Assembly (NCBI GenBank): GCA_021521415.1
Contig: JAIQDT010001124.1
Location: 62,001 to 126,000, forward strand
DNA: 64,000 nt
From: Bidens hawaiensis
Taxonomy: Eukaryota > Streptophyta > Magnoliopsida > Asterales > Asteraceae
Direction of reading: 5' to 3'
The notes beneath the pieces were generated by a model, which saw nothing but the letters and a program-made list of their open reading frames with translations, was not told the origin of the DNA and made no database searches. The translations under genes were made by a program, and so were the position numbers. The number at the start of each line of letters is the position of its first letter. Position 1 is the first letter of the stretch. Below, one piece after another: positions 10,449 to 23,109 of the stretch.

Positions 10449-11283
10449 GGAAGCCATCAGATTGCTTGATTTTTAAATAGAGGTCTCTCATTGATTTGAC
10501 CCAAATTCATGGGTATGGGTCTTATCAAAACCAGATTGCTCTTAAACGGGTTATAGCATCTCATTAAATTAAAATTTAATCTGACCAATTATTTGATATG
10601 AAAATCCTCTAGATTAAGGATATACTAAAATTTAATATCCAATTTAAAAAGAAAAAGATATTATTTATAATTAATAAATAATTTTATAGTAAAAAAATAA
10701 ACGGGTCATGAGTCACCAAATCCAGATAGCTTTTAAACGGGTTATAACATATCATTTATAACCCTAAGTATATTATAAACTTTCTTACAATAAAGAAAAT
10801 TAAAATCCAAAAAATAAATATTAAAAAACGAAAAATGTAAAACAACCATTCTCTCAAGCCATCAAATAGCTTTATTTGTAAATGAAGGTTTCTCAAGCAT
10901 TTGACCCGAATTCATGGGTAAAGGTCTTACCAAACCCATATAGCTCTTAAACGGATTATAACATCTCATTATATTAAAAATTAATCTCATAAAATATTTG
11001 ATATGAAAATCCTATAAAATATGGATATACTAAAAATTAATATCCTATTTTATTTAAAAAAAAGATATTATTTATAATAAAGAAACAATTTTATAATAAA
11101 GAAAATAAACTGATAATGGGTATCATCAAACCTAGATAGTTTTAAACCGGATTATAACATATCATTTATTTGTGAAACCGTTTTATCATCAAACTTCGAG
11201 TATATTAATTATTAACTTTCTTACAATAAATAAAATTAAAATCCAAATATACATATATAAATATTAAAAACGAATAATGTAAA
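10449..11283 (+). repeat. Two tandem copies of a ~420-bp AT-rich unit
   Basis: Copy 1 (about 10449-10855) and copy 2 (about 10856-11283) align along their length. Shared landmarks are ccatcaRatWgctt, tttgacccRaattcatgggta, agctcttaaacgg and gttataacat, and each copy contains further internal half-repeats around ttaaacgg and ttataacat. The block ends in a Helitron-like terminus, so it may be the body of a non-autonomous Helitron. Confidence 0.75.
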
Positions 11284-11314
11284 CCCCTGTAATACCAGGG
11301 GGATAAAATCTAGT
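11284..11314 (+). mobile_element. Helitron-type 3' terminus
   Basis: A perfect hairpin, CCCCTG-TAATAC-CAGGGG (about 11285-11302), is followed within a dozen bases by CTAG (11311-11314) and then T. Plant Helitrons end in a short hairpin, a spacer and CTRR, and insert before T. The matching 5' TC end was not located. Confidence 0.6.
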
Positions 11315-13189
11315 TATGTATATATATTAATTGAGAGATTTCAGTTATCTCTCAAAGTTCTACTATTCTACTGCTAACACTTTTCATACGTATTGTACAA
11401 GTTTGTGAAGCATAACTAACTTCTCTAGCATGTTCTCTTTTGCTGCACACCTGTCATTCTCTCTTAGATTTACGTGCCACGAAGAAGACAACACCGCTAA
11501 TTAACAACTGTTTCTACCACTCTCTTTCTTCAACTACATGTTCTTAATTCGTGTTCATTTGGATGATGAAGATGATAGCGCCGTGTATTTAATAGATCGG
11601 AATTATGTAATAATGCTCCATTGCTCATCTATAAATTCCCAATTGGGGTTTTGTTCCAATGACTATGATGTTTCGATCTAAAAATCGTCGTCAGTCGATG
11701 AGCGCTGGCTGCGGTTGCTCAGATAGATGGGACCGATTCCACTATCACCGACCGGGTAAATATATCTCAACGGATCTTTTATTTATTTTATTTTGATTGT
11801 CTATTTCTGAAGAATTTTTTAGTTTTTGATCCATGTACTGTCTGAAGATTGTTTTTTGCCACTAATTTGTTATATAAAATTGTAATAGAATTTGGCAATT
11901 TTGGCAAACTCGTAAATTGGTTTTATTTTTTATAGCTTCCTTTTGGGTTATAGTATAGGAACAAATTGGTATGTTAATACATTATATAGTCTCTTTTAGT
12001 TTCTTAATATTTGATATTTTTGTTTTTGCAGGTTTGTCTTAATGAGTAATGGTAATCACTCCGGCTTCAGATCATTGATTATAAGGTTATGCTTCATTTA
12101 TAATTGTTTTTTTTTTTTTGGATGCTTCATATGTTAATCGGCATCGTTCCAACAGTATTTGCTAGTCTTTGAGCTAAGTCAATTTAACGTATAAATATAT
12201 TGATGATCTTTGTGGTGGTTCATTTGAGCTAAATCAATTTAAAGTATAAGTATATTGATGATCTTTGTGGTGTTTCAGAGTGGGATTCAATGCTTGATGA
12301 GTTGTGGTAATTGTATTAGTTTTTTTGCTTTAAATGTTTATGTGCTGGGAATGACGGTTTATTTATTGTGACAGACAGACTTTAACTACTTGGTAGTTGC
12401 ATATGGAGCATCCTTTGGTCTATAGCTAATCATTTCAACAATGATATTTTTCATATGAAAAGTTATCACTTATGAGTTTGATTTGGTGCGATGAAAACCA
12501 GTTTCTTTGCCGAATACCATGTAGACATATTAAAGCTCGTGTCAGTTATTTGGAAGAATATTATTGTTTGTTTGCCTCAAGCTCGCGTCAGAATTCCCGC
12601 ATAACATGTAATTTTTTTCACAGTTAATATATTAGTCTTATTTTAATTTATGAAAACATGTACATGTGGAATTTTGGACACATTTGCACTAATAATGAAT
12701 TGATGTTTTAGTGAAATAACAGAAAGTAAAACGGTGTGTTTTGAGTGTTTTAATTAATAGCAATTGGGGTATGCAAGTAATTGCACTAACTGGTTTGGTT
12801 AACATACTGTAATTAATTAATTATGCTGAAACTTGTTGAGGATTGAATAAGCGTGTTTAGTTATTGGTTTTCAAAGGTTGTGTATTATCTATCGTAATGA
12901 TTACATGTTGATTTTCAAACAAGCTAGGCATGCTAAAACTTGTGAGTCAATGGGATAAGTCGGGTGTAACGTCTTTAAATTTATGATGTAAGTTATTTAT
13001 ACAAATGCATAGCAATTGTTTAGTTGAATGACACTTTTTCTGTTGTCAATATTACATATAATATAAATATTAATTGTATAGTTGAGTGACCCTTCCATAT
13101 TAAATGGGTCAATATGTAAGAGCAAAAGAGTGTCAATGGCTAGTGAATAAACACAAGGGATCATACCATATACTTTGTGCTCTAAACTT
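11315..13189. other. Unassigned region with a short tandem duplication
   Basis: No gene is recognised. A 46-codon frame at 11539 and short open pieces near 11660-11760 with possible splice sites are too weak to call. A 54-bp tandem duplication (units at about 12170-12223 and 12224-12278) carries tatattgatgatctttgtgg twice. The region ends in the GTTTT target site of the copia element. Confidence 0.5.
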
Positions 13190-13194
13190 GTTTT

Positions 13195-13659
13195 TGTTGG
13201 ACTCGGTATGCCCAAGACACATATTATTATTGATATGGCTAGGTCTCATGATCCAAGTCGGGTCATACCCAATAACAAGCTAGACAAACACCAATAATAT
13301 TTATGATATGATCATGACAAATAAATATTAACACCTGAGTTATTTGGAAATGGGTTTCTAAATACATTGTACTTATGAAATAAATAAATCATATGGATGA
13401 TTTATACTTTGAGAAAACATTCCATATTGTTACTTAAGATGGTTAAGTAACAATATATTAAGCATGTTACCTATAATGTGTCATTGTGTATAACACAATA
13501 TAATTGTGTATGACACAATATATGTGTGTATAACACAAAACATTATGTATAACACAATATAAGCGTATATGACACAATACAAGTTATATATAATACAATG
13601 AAAATTATATTACACAATGGAGATAATATAACACAATGTAAGTTATATATGAAAAGTTA

Positions 13660-13690
<31 letters not shown>

Positions 13691-15856
13691 GAAAGGAAAG
13701 CCCCCCCCCCACCCCCTTCTCTCTCTTTCTCTTTGTATTATTTTACTAGGTTAAATGCCTGTGTATACACGGGCTGAGTAAACTATATTAACAAAAGAAG
13801 AAAAAAATGTGAAATACTTATATTAATTTGGTATTAGATGAATGAATATGAATATGTATTACAACGTTGAATAAAATTAATTTTTTATAAAATAAAAAAA
13901 GAAAATTAGATGGTAAATTTTCATTAATCTTTAAAAATTTCTTCGTATACAAAATTTTAGTTATCCTCTTCATCGAATATTAGAAGATTGACTTCATCTC
14001 TAATTTTAATTTAGAAAGTGTGACATAAATCTCTAAAATCTGTCATTGTATATATAACATTTAAAATTTATTTAGTCAAACTTTTCTTCCTAATAACACA
14101 TGATTATTATTAAAATCATAAATTATTTAGTACTAATATTAATTTGATATAGAGACTTATATCTTTAAGAATAATAGTATTTAAAAAAAGATTGATACAA
14201 GTCAAACAAATACTTAAATAAACAATACATAAAGTTTAAAATAAATATATTATATTATAAAGCAATATAAATTTAAGAAAGTTTAAAATAAAGATAAGCA
14301 ACACACCGAATACTAAGAGTTTAAAACAATGATAATCCACAAAAACTGAAAATGTACTTTAAAACATAAAAAAACATTATCTTAAATATAAAAAAACAGT
14401 TTCACTTTTTCAAAACAACAAAACATCCCAAGCAACATGAAACCATTATAGGTTTTGGATAGTAGCGACCGTCAGATAGTTTGACTTCACTTTTTCAAAG
14501 CAACACAACATCCCAAACAAACATGAAATAGTTATAGATTTTGGATAGTAGCGAACGTCAGATATTTTGGTCACATTCATATGTATTTTTCATGAAAGGT
14601 ATTTATCTATTTTTGATGCACATGAGCATGTAATATCGTATGGCCGGTAATGAAAATTATCGTTGTTGGATAGTTGTTCAAAACTTATAACATTTAAACA
14701 TTTGTTTTTTATATGAAATAAACCAATTTTAATAAAAAAACATAGGATAGTAAAATCATATAAAAATTAGTTTCTAAGCTCTTGAGCATGTTATTATTAT
14801 TATTACTATTATTATTTTAGAACATAATAGAAGTTATAATTATAGTCATAAAAAGACTATTATCTTGTATAAGTTATTAAATTGTAAAAAAAAACAAAGG
14901 AATGTTATATTAAAATTTTAAAACAAATATTGTAAAAGAACATCATTAAGAAACAATTCTTTTTGTTAAAATTAAATATTACGGGGAAAATTATGTTAGC
15001 AAACTCAGAAGCAAAGGTGTTAAAATCATGAAAATTAATATTAATTTTTTATTTAATAATACTTATTAAATAAAGTAAACAGTAATACTTTTTAATTTCA
15101 AATTGAGAACTTGTAAACAAAAGAAAACAAATTTGAAAAATAAAGAAAAAAAATAAAAAATAAAAGAAAAACAACTTTTCAAAAGAGAACATCATTTATA
15201 ATATTTCAATTTAAACTTGTCAAGTTTTTATTGCTTCGAAAAACAAATAATATGCTTAAATGATGTTTTGCCAAGTGGCACAAAGATGGGCCAAATAGGT
15301 GCCACTTGGCACAATAACATTTTTTTTATTATAATAGTAGATTATTATTTCCAAGTGAGTGGAGACATGCAATGGATGTATTATTGTGTACTTGGGAGGT
15401 GCTCTTTTGAAAGACAAAACTCTCATTTTCTCTCTTTTTTTTTACAACATAAAACACAAGTAACCAAAACTCTCCCTCTCTTCCTCTCTTTGGATTCGGC
15501 CAAAAGCATGGGGAAACAAGATGAAAATACAAGTGTTAAATCCTAGCTAGAAGTGGTGTTTGTTGGAAAGCTTGGGGTATGCTAGCTTGAGGAGCTTCAT
15601 ATTCAAGTTCTTGCCTTCCTACCATCATTTCCTTCTTCACCTGGATTTGTCTACTTGAAAGGTAGTCTTAACATGCATGAACTTATAGTGACATGCATGT
15701 GTTTGATAGTATGTACGTATTTGGATTCGGGCTTGGGTTTTGCATGTATAAAATTAGTTTTATACTCAATAATCTAACAAGATTTAAAACTAATTTCCGC
15801 TGCGTTTTTCATAAAATTGGTGTTTTATAACGTTGATAATCTTGTTAAAACCAACA
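13195..15856 (+). repeat. 5' LTR, split by a Helitron
   Basis: The two LTR pieces (13195-13745 and 15342-15856) together measure 1066 bp and match the 1088-bp 3' LTR. They contain a cluster of tgtgtataacacaa repeats, an (AAT)n run and a poly-C tract just before the Helitron site. These features recur in the 3' LTR. Confidence 0.93.
13746..15341 (-). mobile_element. Non-autonomous Helitron (1596 bp) in the 5' LTR
   Basis: Comparison with the empty site in the 3' LTR (tattttattattaat) defines both ends exactly. On the - strand the element begins TCTACTATTATAAT and ends with the hairpin GCCCGTGTATACACAGGC followed by CATTTAACCTAG-type spacing to CTAG. It sits between A and T with no target duplication. 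All of these are Helitron hallmarks. It encodes no Rep/helicase. Near its 5' end it contains the inverted words tgccaagtggcac and gtgccacttggca. Confidence 0.9.
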
Positions 15857-15857
15857 A

Positions 15858-15871
15858 TGGCATCAAGAGCC
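15858..15871 (+). other. Primer binding site
   Basis: TGGCATCAAGAGCC starts two bases after the LTR. It resembles the initiator-Met primer site TGGTATCAGAGCC with one change and one extra base. Confidence 0.7.
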
Positions 15872-17356
15872 GCTTATACGGATGCATGCTTCATTAGACC
15901 CAAAAATTTTCGGGTTTATGGTAGGGTTTTACCATATGGCCGAAAATTTTAGGGATTTTGGTTATCCCATGGCTTTTCAAGGTTATACTTTACATGCATC
16001 TGGTAATCTTGAAAAACTAAGTCATTTGGATGATTGATTGTGTTTGGACAAAACCTGAAACTTTCGGTTAGGTTATGCTATGGCCGAAAGTTTTAAAGGG
16101 TGAAGGGGAACCATTTTGGTCATTGCGTTATTGCATATTTGGATGTGTAATATATGTTCATAACCTAGCCATGGCCTTGTATTTGGTTGAATGTTTGTGT
16201 TGATGTGTTTGTTCATTCAAGTGGTTGTTTGTTCATTCGATATGGTTGTAATATTTATTTGGGTTTGTAATCTATTTATTCATTTCATTTGGTTTGTAAT
16301 AATAAGTAGATTAGATGCATTTCTTTCACTAGAGAAAAATGTAGTAGGATATATTTTTGTAAAAGAAGATGCAAGGAAAGAAGCCCAAATAAAATGATGG
16401 AGACCACAACACGGGGGTGAACACTTGGAGAATTTGGATGCGGGATCAAGTGGGAGTTCACCGACACAAGCACATCTCCTTTTGGGTCCCTTAGGAGAGA
16501 CTTTTTGGCACACTTGTTTCGGTCAACAAGTGTAGTCAACATTAGGAGGCTATGGTTATGAACTTGTGGTTGTATGTTTTATGCTTGCATGGTTAATTTA
16601 CTTTTGTGTATGTTATTACAATTTGGATTGTTAACAACTTAAAATCAACAACTAGCATAAAATTGGTTCCTTGGAAATCGTTAGGTAATAAAATTGGTTT
16701 TATTAAAGGCTAATGATTTCATAATAAAATGGGTTTTATTAATAGGAACTTTGAAAATGGGTTTTTCAACTAAGTACCATACATTTGAATGCATGCAAAT
16801 AGAAGGTACATAAAAAGGTTTTCCAATCTAGAATTTAGAAAACGAAAATCCCTTTTATAAAATAAGTCGAACACCATCCTTTTATACAACACTCGAATCA
16901 CTTGGGAACTCGATATGGGATAAAGGTCACATAACCATGTTGGAGGAAACTTGTGAGTTTGAGGTGGGTCTGCCATATTTGTGGGATAAAGGTCACCTAA
17001 CCACTTGTATGTGTAAACTCACATGTGTGTATAAGTAGGACGACTTAAATTGGAAACCATATGAATAGGGTCACCAAAGCATGGTGTACAATGCTGTTGA
17101 TGGGATTAAACATGCCGACTAAACATAAGATGTTTAACCGATCCCATAAAACTAGAAGTTGCAAAGGGTTGTAATCGTCAAACGTTGACTACCTTGTTAA
17201 TTTAAATAGTAGGATAAAGGTCAACTAACTACTATTTGAATATAGCGTTGGGTTCTAGATTTTAATCATTAATATTCTAAGAGACATAAAGGGTATTAAT
17301 GATTAAAATTAATTGATATCGAAAAATACTAAAATTGAGCTTTGTTATATTTGTAG
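15872..17356 (+). other. Untranslated leader of copia element
   Basis: Noncoding stretch between the PBS and the gag start. It has the repeated phrase ggccgaaa(g/a)tttt and the word gggataaaggtca several times. Short ORFs here are not conserved-looking. Confidence 0.6.
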
Positions 17357-18268
17357 ATGGCCGCAAACAACAACCCACCTAACATTATTATCCCACCCAT
17401 TAATAAACTATCACTAAGATCTATTCTCGACAAGGATCGTCTAAACTATAACAACTTTATGGATTGGTATCGAAACTTGAGAATCGTTCTCAAGAAAGAA
17501 AAGAAATACTACGTAATAGACGAGCCTATTCCCGATGAACCTAGCGTTGACGGTGTCCAAGACCATAACGAATGGGTTAAGCACAATGAGGATTCGGTGC
17601 AAGTTTCTTGCCTCATGTTGGGAACTATGATTCCCCAGATTTAAAAGATTTTGAACTTCATGAGGCATACGACATGATCACCCAACTTAAGGAAATGTTC
17701 CTTACACAAGCTAGGGTGGAACGCTTGGAAACGGTTCGAGCGCTTCATGCATGTCATATGGAAGAAACCCAATCGGTTTCCTCCTATGTGCTTAAGATGA
17801 AAAGCCACATTGATCGTCTCAAGCGCCTTAATTGTCCCGTCTCAAAAGAGTTAGCCACGGATTTGATCCTAAACGGCTTAACTAAGAAGTTTGAGACTTT
17901 TGTTATGAATTATAACATGAATGGGTGGGACAAGAGCATTGGTGAGCTTCACACAATGCTCAAGACGGCCAAGACGGGAATGGGTAAAAAGGTTTTACCC
18001 ATTCTCACGATCAATGAAGGTGGAAATAGCAAGAGGCATCACCCGGAACCCAAGGAAAAGGTTGCCAAAGGTAAGGGCTAAGTCAAGGGCAAGTTCAAGG
18101 GAAAAAGAAAAGTGGAACCATCCAAACCAAAGAAGCTAAAGGTTAGCTCGGAGGATCCATGCTTTGGATGTGGGGAGATTGGGCATTGGATGAGGAATTG
18201 TCCAACCCGTCTCAAAGAGTTAAAAGCTAAGAGGGATGCGGGGAAAACCTCGGGGGTTCAAAGGAAAT
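17357..18268 (+). pseudogene. Copia gag with zinc knuckle, frameshifted
   Basis: ATG at 17357 opens a Gag beginning MAANNNPPN. It shifts frame near 17640, continues as the conserved capsid-like region (MKSHIDRLKRLN, LILNGLTKKFETF), meets a stop at 18079 and reads on to a CCHC knuckle, CFGCGEIGHWMRNC, at about 18160-18201. Gag forms the particle and binds RNA. It overlaps the pol frame at 18236. The start is chosen because the DRLNYNNFMDWYRNLR block follows at the spacing usual for copia Gag. Confidence 0.88.
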
Positions 18269-21235
18269 GAAGGATTTAAGAAAGGAGATATTAGTTTCTT
18301 TATGGCTAACGGAGAAAAGGTTGTTGTCGAAGCCCGAGGAGACTACACATTGAAGCTTCCAAATGGTTTGGAAGTTATTTTGAAAGACATTTTGTATGCT
18401 CCTAGTTTGACTAGAAACATTATCTCCGTTTCTTTGTTAAGACAATATGGGTTTGATTTTAAATTTGTGGACAATGGTATTTGTGTTTTCATGAATAATG
18501 TCTTTTATTTCAAAGCAATGCCGTCTAATGGCATTTATGAATTAGTTCATGATAACACGTCCTTTGATAACATGTTGTACCAATCAAGCACCAAGAAACT
18601 CAAAATGGATTTGAGTAAGACCTATCTTTGGCATTGTCGCTTTGGTCACATAAACAAAGATCGCATACATACACTTCAAAAGAATGGTCTTTTGGAATCA
18701 AGTGAAGATGATTCATTTGATAAATGCGAGTCTTGTATGTTAGGAAAGATGACCGAGGACCCCTTTAGTGGAACAAACAAAAGGGCAAAAGACTTATTAG
18801 GCATCATACATTCGGATGTATGTGGCCCTTTTAAGGCAATGACAAGGAATGGTGAGAGATACTTCATTACCTTTATTGACGACTATAGTCGTTATGGATA
18901 TGTGTACTTGTTAAGACACAAAGATGAAGCTTTTGAAATGTTCAAAATCTTCAAAAATGAAGTACAAAATCAACTCGATAAAACCATCAAAGTACTTCGT
19001 TCGGATAGAGGAGGTGAATACCTAAGTGATGCTTTCCAAGATCATCTTAGAAGTTGTGGGATCATCTCACAACTTACTCCACCCGGAACACCACAACATA
19101 ATGGTGTATCCAAAAGGAGGAATCGAACTCTATTGGATATGGTTCGATCTATGATGGCTAGAAGCACATTTCCTCTATCATTTTGGGGTTTTGCCTTGCT
19201 CTCCGCGGCCCGTACTCTAAATATGGCCCCAACCAAGAAAGTGGACGAAACACCTTTTGAAATATGGAATGGAAGGGCTCCATCGTTATCATATTTAAAG
19301 GTATGGGGTTGCAAGGCTTATGTCAAGAACAACACCCAAAACAAACTTAAAAGTCGATCCACTAAGTGTATCTTTGTAGGATATCCCAAGGACTCCATGG
19401 GATATTATTTCTACAACCCAACCGAGCAAAAGGTGCTCGTTGCTCGAAAGGCCGAGTTCATGGAAACTAAGTTCCTTATGGAAGGTACTAGTAGAACGGT
19501 AGAACTCGAGGAGGATCGAGAACCACAAGACGATACACGTTTGGTTGATACTAGCAATCAACAAGAGGTTGTTGAGAATGATCGAATGGTTGATCAAAAC
19601 ACAAAAAACGTTTGCAAATCCTGTAGAATTAGTCATCTACCCGAAAGATATAGATTTTTCATGGATGGATGCTATGTGGTAAATTCGGATGAACCCACCA
19701 CATACCGTGATGCAATGTCACAGTCCAATTGTGACAAATGGCTTGAAGCCATGAACGTTGAGATGCAATCCATTCATGACAACCAAGTATGAGATTTGGT
19801 TGTACCACCTCTTAATTCCAAACCGGTTGGAAGTAAGTATGTTTTCAAGAAGAAAACCGATATGCATGGAAACTTGGATACTTATAAAGCAAGACTTGTA
19901 GCAAAAGGTTTCACTCAAACTCAAGGGGTTGACTATGATGAAACTTTTTCTCCAGTAGCAATGCTAAAGTCTATTAGGATATTGTTTGCCATAGTCGCAC
20001 ATTATGACTATGCGATATGGCAAATGGATGTCAAAACCGCTTTTCTAAATGGGTATCTTGAGGAAGATGTCTATATGGTTCAACCCGAAGGTTTTGTCGA
20101 TCCAAAACATCCTAATAAAGTATGCAAGTTAAAGAAATCAATCTATGGATTGAAGCAAGCATCTAAAAGTTGGAATCACCGCTTTGATGAAGAAGTTAAG
20201 AAATTTGGATTCATCAAAAACGGTGATGAAGCTTGTGTGTATAAGAAAGCTAGTGGGAGCATCATTTTTTTATATAGTATTGTATGTTGATGACATACTA
20301 CTATTTAGAAATGACATTCCAACCATGGAAGGTGTAAAAGCATAGCTTGGAAGTTGTTTTTCCATCAAAGATCTTGGTGAAGCCGCCTATATTTTGGGGA
20401 TAAAGATCTATAGGGATAGATTAAGGCGGTTGATAGGTTTAAACCAAAGTGCATACATTGACAAAATCTTGAGTGCGTCTCAAATAGGAACGATATTGAG
20501 TGCGTCTCAATGTCCAAGCTCGAAGGAAGAGCAAAATAGAATGAATGGGATCCCATACGCATCGGCTATTGGATCCATCATGTATGCAATGGTATGCACT
20601 AGACCGGATGTGTCATGCGCTTTAAGCATGACAAGTAGATTCCAACATAATCCAGGAAGTAGCCATTGGATGGCGGTTAAGAGTATATTTAAATACCTTA
20701 GAAGGACTAAGGACATGTTTCTAATATACGGTTCAGGTGAGGAGGAACTCATTGTAAAGGGTTACACGGATGCGAGTTTCCAAACCAATGGAGATGATTC
20801 TCGATCACAATCGGGATATGTTTTCATTATGAATGGTGGGGCAGTCTCTTGGAAGAGCTCGAAACAAGATATGGTAGCTTTGTCCACCACGGAATCGGAA
20901 TATATCGCCGCCTCATTGCCAGTTCAAGAAGCTGCGTGTATTAGGAAATTCATTGCCGACCTAGGGGGTCTGTACCATTCAGGACCCTCTAGAGATCTTT
21001 TGTGACAACGAAGGTGCGACTGCTCAAATCAAGGAACCTCGTGCACATCAAAAGACAAGGCACATTGAGCGGAGGTTCAACTACATAAGGGATGAAGTTG
21101 AAAATGTAAAGATATGTATTCGCAAAGTTCACACCGATCAAAACATTGCAGATCCACTCACGAAGCTCCTTGAAAGGCCAAAGCATGAATGCCACACTTG
21201 TGCCTTAGGACTTCGATATTCTAGTGATTGGATAT
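18236..21235 (+). pseudogene. Copia pol: pre-integrase, integrase, RT, RNase H
   Basis: The pre-integrase zinc site shows WHCRFGH...CESCMLGK (about 18628-18745). Integrase has the first catalytic D in IIHSDVCGPF and the second in LRSDRGGEY, but the third catalytic residue reads NGVSKRRNRT where E is expected. The TGG in NQVW is TGA at 19790. RT has [11 protein letters not shown] and YVDD (20283-20294) separated by a frameshift in a T run near 20270; a TAG follows at 20343. RNase H has GYTDASF and LSTTESEYIAA, then a frameshift near 21000 into CDNEGATAQIKEPRAHQ and the end at 21235. The aspartic protease motif between the zinc knuckle and 18280 is missing. An 18-bp word around gagtgcgtctcaa is duplicated at 20470-20510. 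Confidence 0.93.
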
Positions 21236-22016
21236 GATCGAATTTTGTATTTGGATATCGGAACAATTGTTATTTTGACTCATTCATATGATTATGGTTT
21301 ATGATTATGACATTTTGAGTTATGTTCCATTTTAGCATGTTTAAATCCATAAATAAGTTACTTATTCTAAATGTCCGTAGTCGCTCATATTTGTGGGAGC
21401 AAATATGAAGGTAAGACTATTATAAATTTGGATTGGTAGATATTCATAAGGTATGAATATAGAGCAAGGGTTGCTGCCAAGGTTCATAGATATTTATGGG
21501 ATATAAATATTGGACTGACCCGCTCTTAAATGTTACTACATGGAATCTTTGTGATTGATCATAAGTAAATTTAAGTAAAGGCGAATATCATAGTATCCTC
21601 CGACCTGAGATACATATTGGGTCTTGATATTTACCGATTATTGTACTTTGACTTAATTCTTCACTTCTCTGAAACATGACAGCATATAAGTTTAAGATTA
21701 GGTATAGTACAAGGTGATTATGAGAGACGTATGTAGTCAAGAGGGGATTTATCCCTCTTATTCGTTGAGAATAAGATGTCTAAGGCCTGCTAAGTTAAAT
21801 CAACAGAGAATGATCACTCTGTGTCTCTGGATTTAACATGACATCCGAGGCAAAAGGATAAATAATAGATTCACCTAAATCATATCAAGTAAGGGACATG
21901 AAAGGGATGATGTTATTGAATGGCACTTCGTCATGCGTATTAGGGGTAGTAAACCCTAGTTAGGCGGTATTTGCTACTTGCATCAATCTTCTATGTATCT
22001 TGTGCAAGTGGGAGAT
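21236..22016 (+). other. 3' untranslated spacer and polypurine tract
   Basis: Noncoding region after RNase H. It ends in the purine-rich caagtgggagat (22005-22016) directly before the 3' LTR. Confidence 0.75.
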
Positions 22017-23104
22017 TGTTGGACTCGGTATGCCCAAGACACATATTATTATTGATGTGGCTAGTACGTCATGATCCAAGTTGGGTCATACCCAATAACA
22101 AGCGAGACAAACACCAATAATATTTGTTTGTATATGATATGATCATAACAAATAATTACTAACACTTTAGTTATTTGGAAAGGGGTTTCTAAATACATTG
22201 TACTTGTGAAATAAATAAATCATATGGATGATTTATACTTTGAGAGAAAACATTCAATATTGTTACTTAAGATGGTTAAGTAACAATATATTAAGCATGT
22301 TACCTATAATGTGTCATTGTGTATAACACAAAGCATTGTGTATCACACTATATAATTGTGTATGACATAATATATGTGTGTATAACACAAAGCATTGTGT
22401 ATAACACAATATAAGTGTATATGACACAATACAAGTTATATATAACACAATGTAAATTATATTACACAATGAAGGTAATATAACACAATGTAAGTTATAT
22501 ATGGAAAGTTATGAAAAATAATAATAATAATAATAAGAACAAGAAAGGAAAGCCCCCCCCCCCCCTTCTGTATCTCTTTGTATTATTTTATTATTAATAT
22601 CAAGTGAGTGAAGACATGCAATGGATGTAATTGGGTACTTGGGAGGTGCTATTTTGAAAGACAAAACTCTCACTTTCTCTCATTTTTTTACAACAAAAAA
22701 CACAAGTAACCAAAACTCTCCCTCTCTTCCTCTCTTTGGATTCGGCCAATAGCAAGGGGAAACAAGGAGAAGATACAAGTGTTAAATCCTAGCTAGAAGT
22801 GGTGTTTGTTGGAAAGCTTGGGGTATGCTAGCTTGAGGAGCTTCATATTCAAGTTCTTGCCTTCCTACCATCATTTCCTTCTTCACCCGAATTTGTACTT
22901 GAAATGTAGTCTTAACATGCATGAACTTATGGTGATATGCATGTGTTTGATAGTATGTATTTCATATTTGGATCCGAGCTTGGGTTTTGTATGTATAAAA
23001 TTGGTTTTATACTCAATAATCTAACAAGATTTAAAACTAATTTCTGCTGTGTTTTTCATAAAATTGGTGTTTTATGACTTTGATAATCTTGTTAAAACCC
23101 AACA
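22017..23104 (+). repeat. 3' LTR of copia element
   Basis: The 1088-bp LTR has TG...CA ends and preserves the uninterrupted sequence where the 5' LTR has the Helitron. It includes tgtataacacaa repeats, an (AAT)n run and a C14 tract at about 22552. Confidence 0.95.
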
Positions 23105-23109
23105 GTTTT

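Larger units (their letters stand above)
13195..23104 (+). mobile_element. Complete but decayed Ty1/copia retrotransposon with GTTTT target duplication
   Basis: The LTRs at 13195-15856 (containing an inserted Helitron) and 22017-23104 begin TGTTGGACTCGG and end AACA. They are flanked by GTTTT at 13190-13194 and 23105-23109. The internal order is PBS, gag with zinc knuckle, pre-integrase domain, integrase, RT, RNase H, PPT, which is the copia order. The coding region has at least three frameshifts, three nonsense changes, loss of the protease core and substitution of the catalytic integrase glutamate. It is non-autonomous. The lineage within copia is not assigned. Confidence 0.95.

Noticed and set aside
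11539..11680. 46-codon frame MFLIRVHLDDEDD after the Helitron-like end
   Set aside because: Short, no homology recognised, no convincing splice partner; left as unassigned.
15217..15546. 109-codon + strand frame at the Helitron/LTR junction
   Set aside because: It spans the Helitron right end and LTR sequence, so it arose by insertion and has no family motif.
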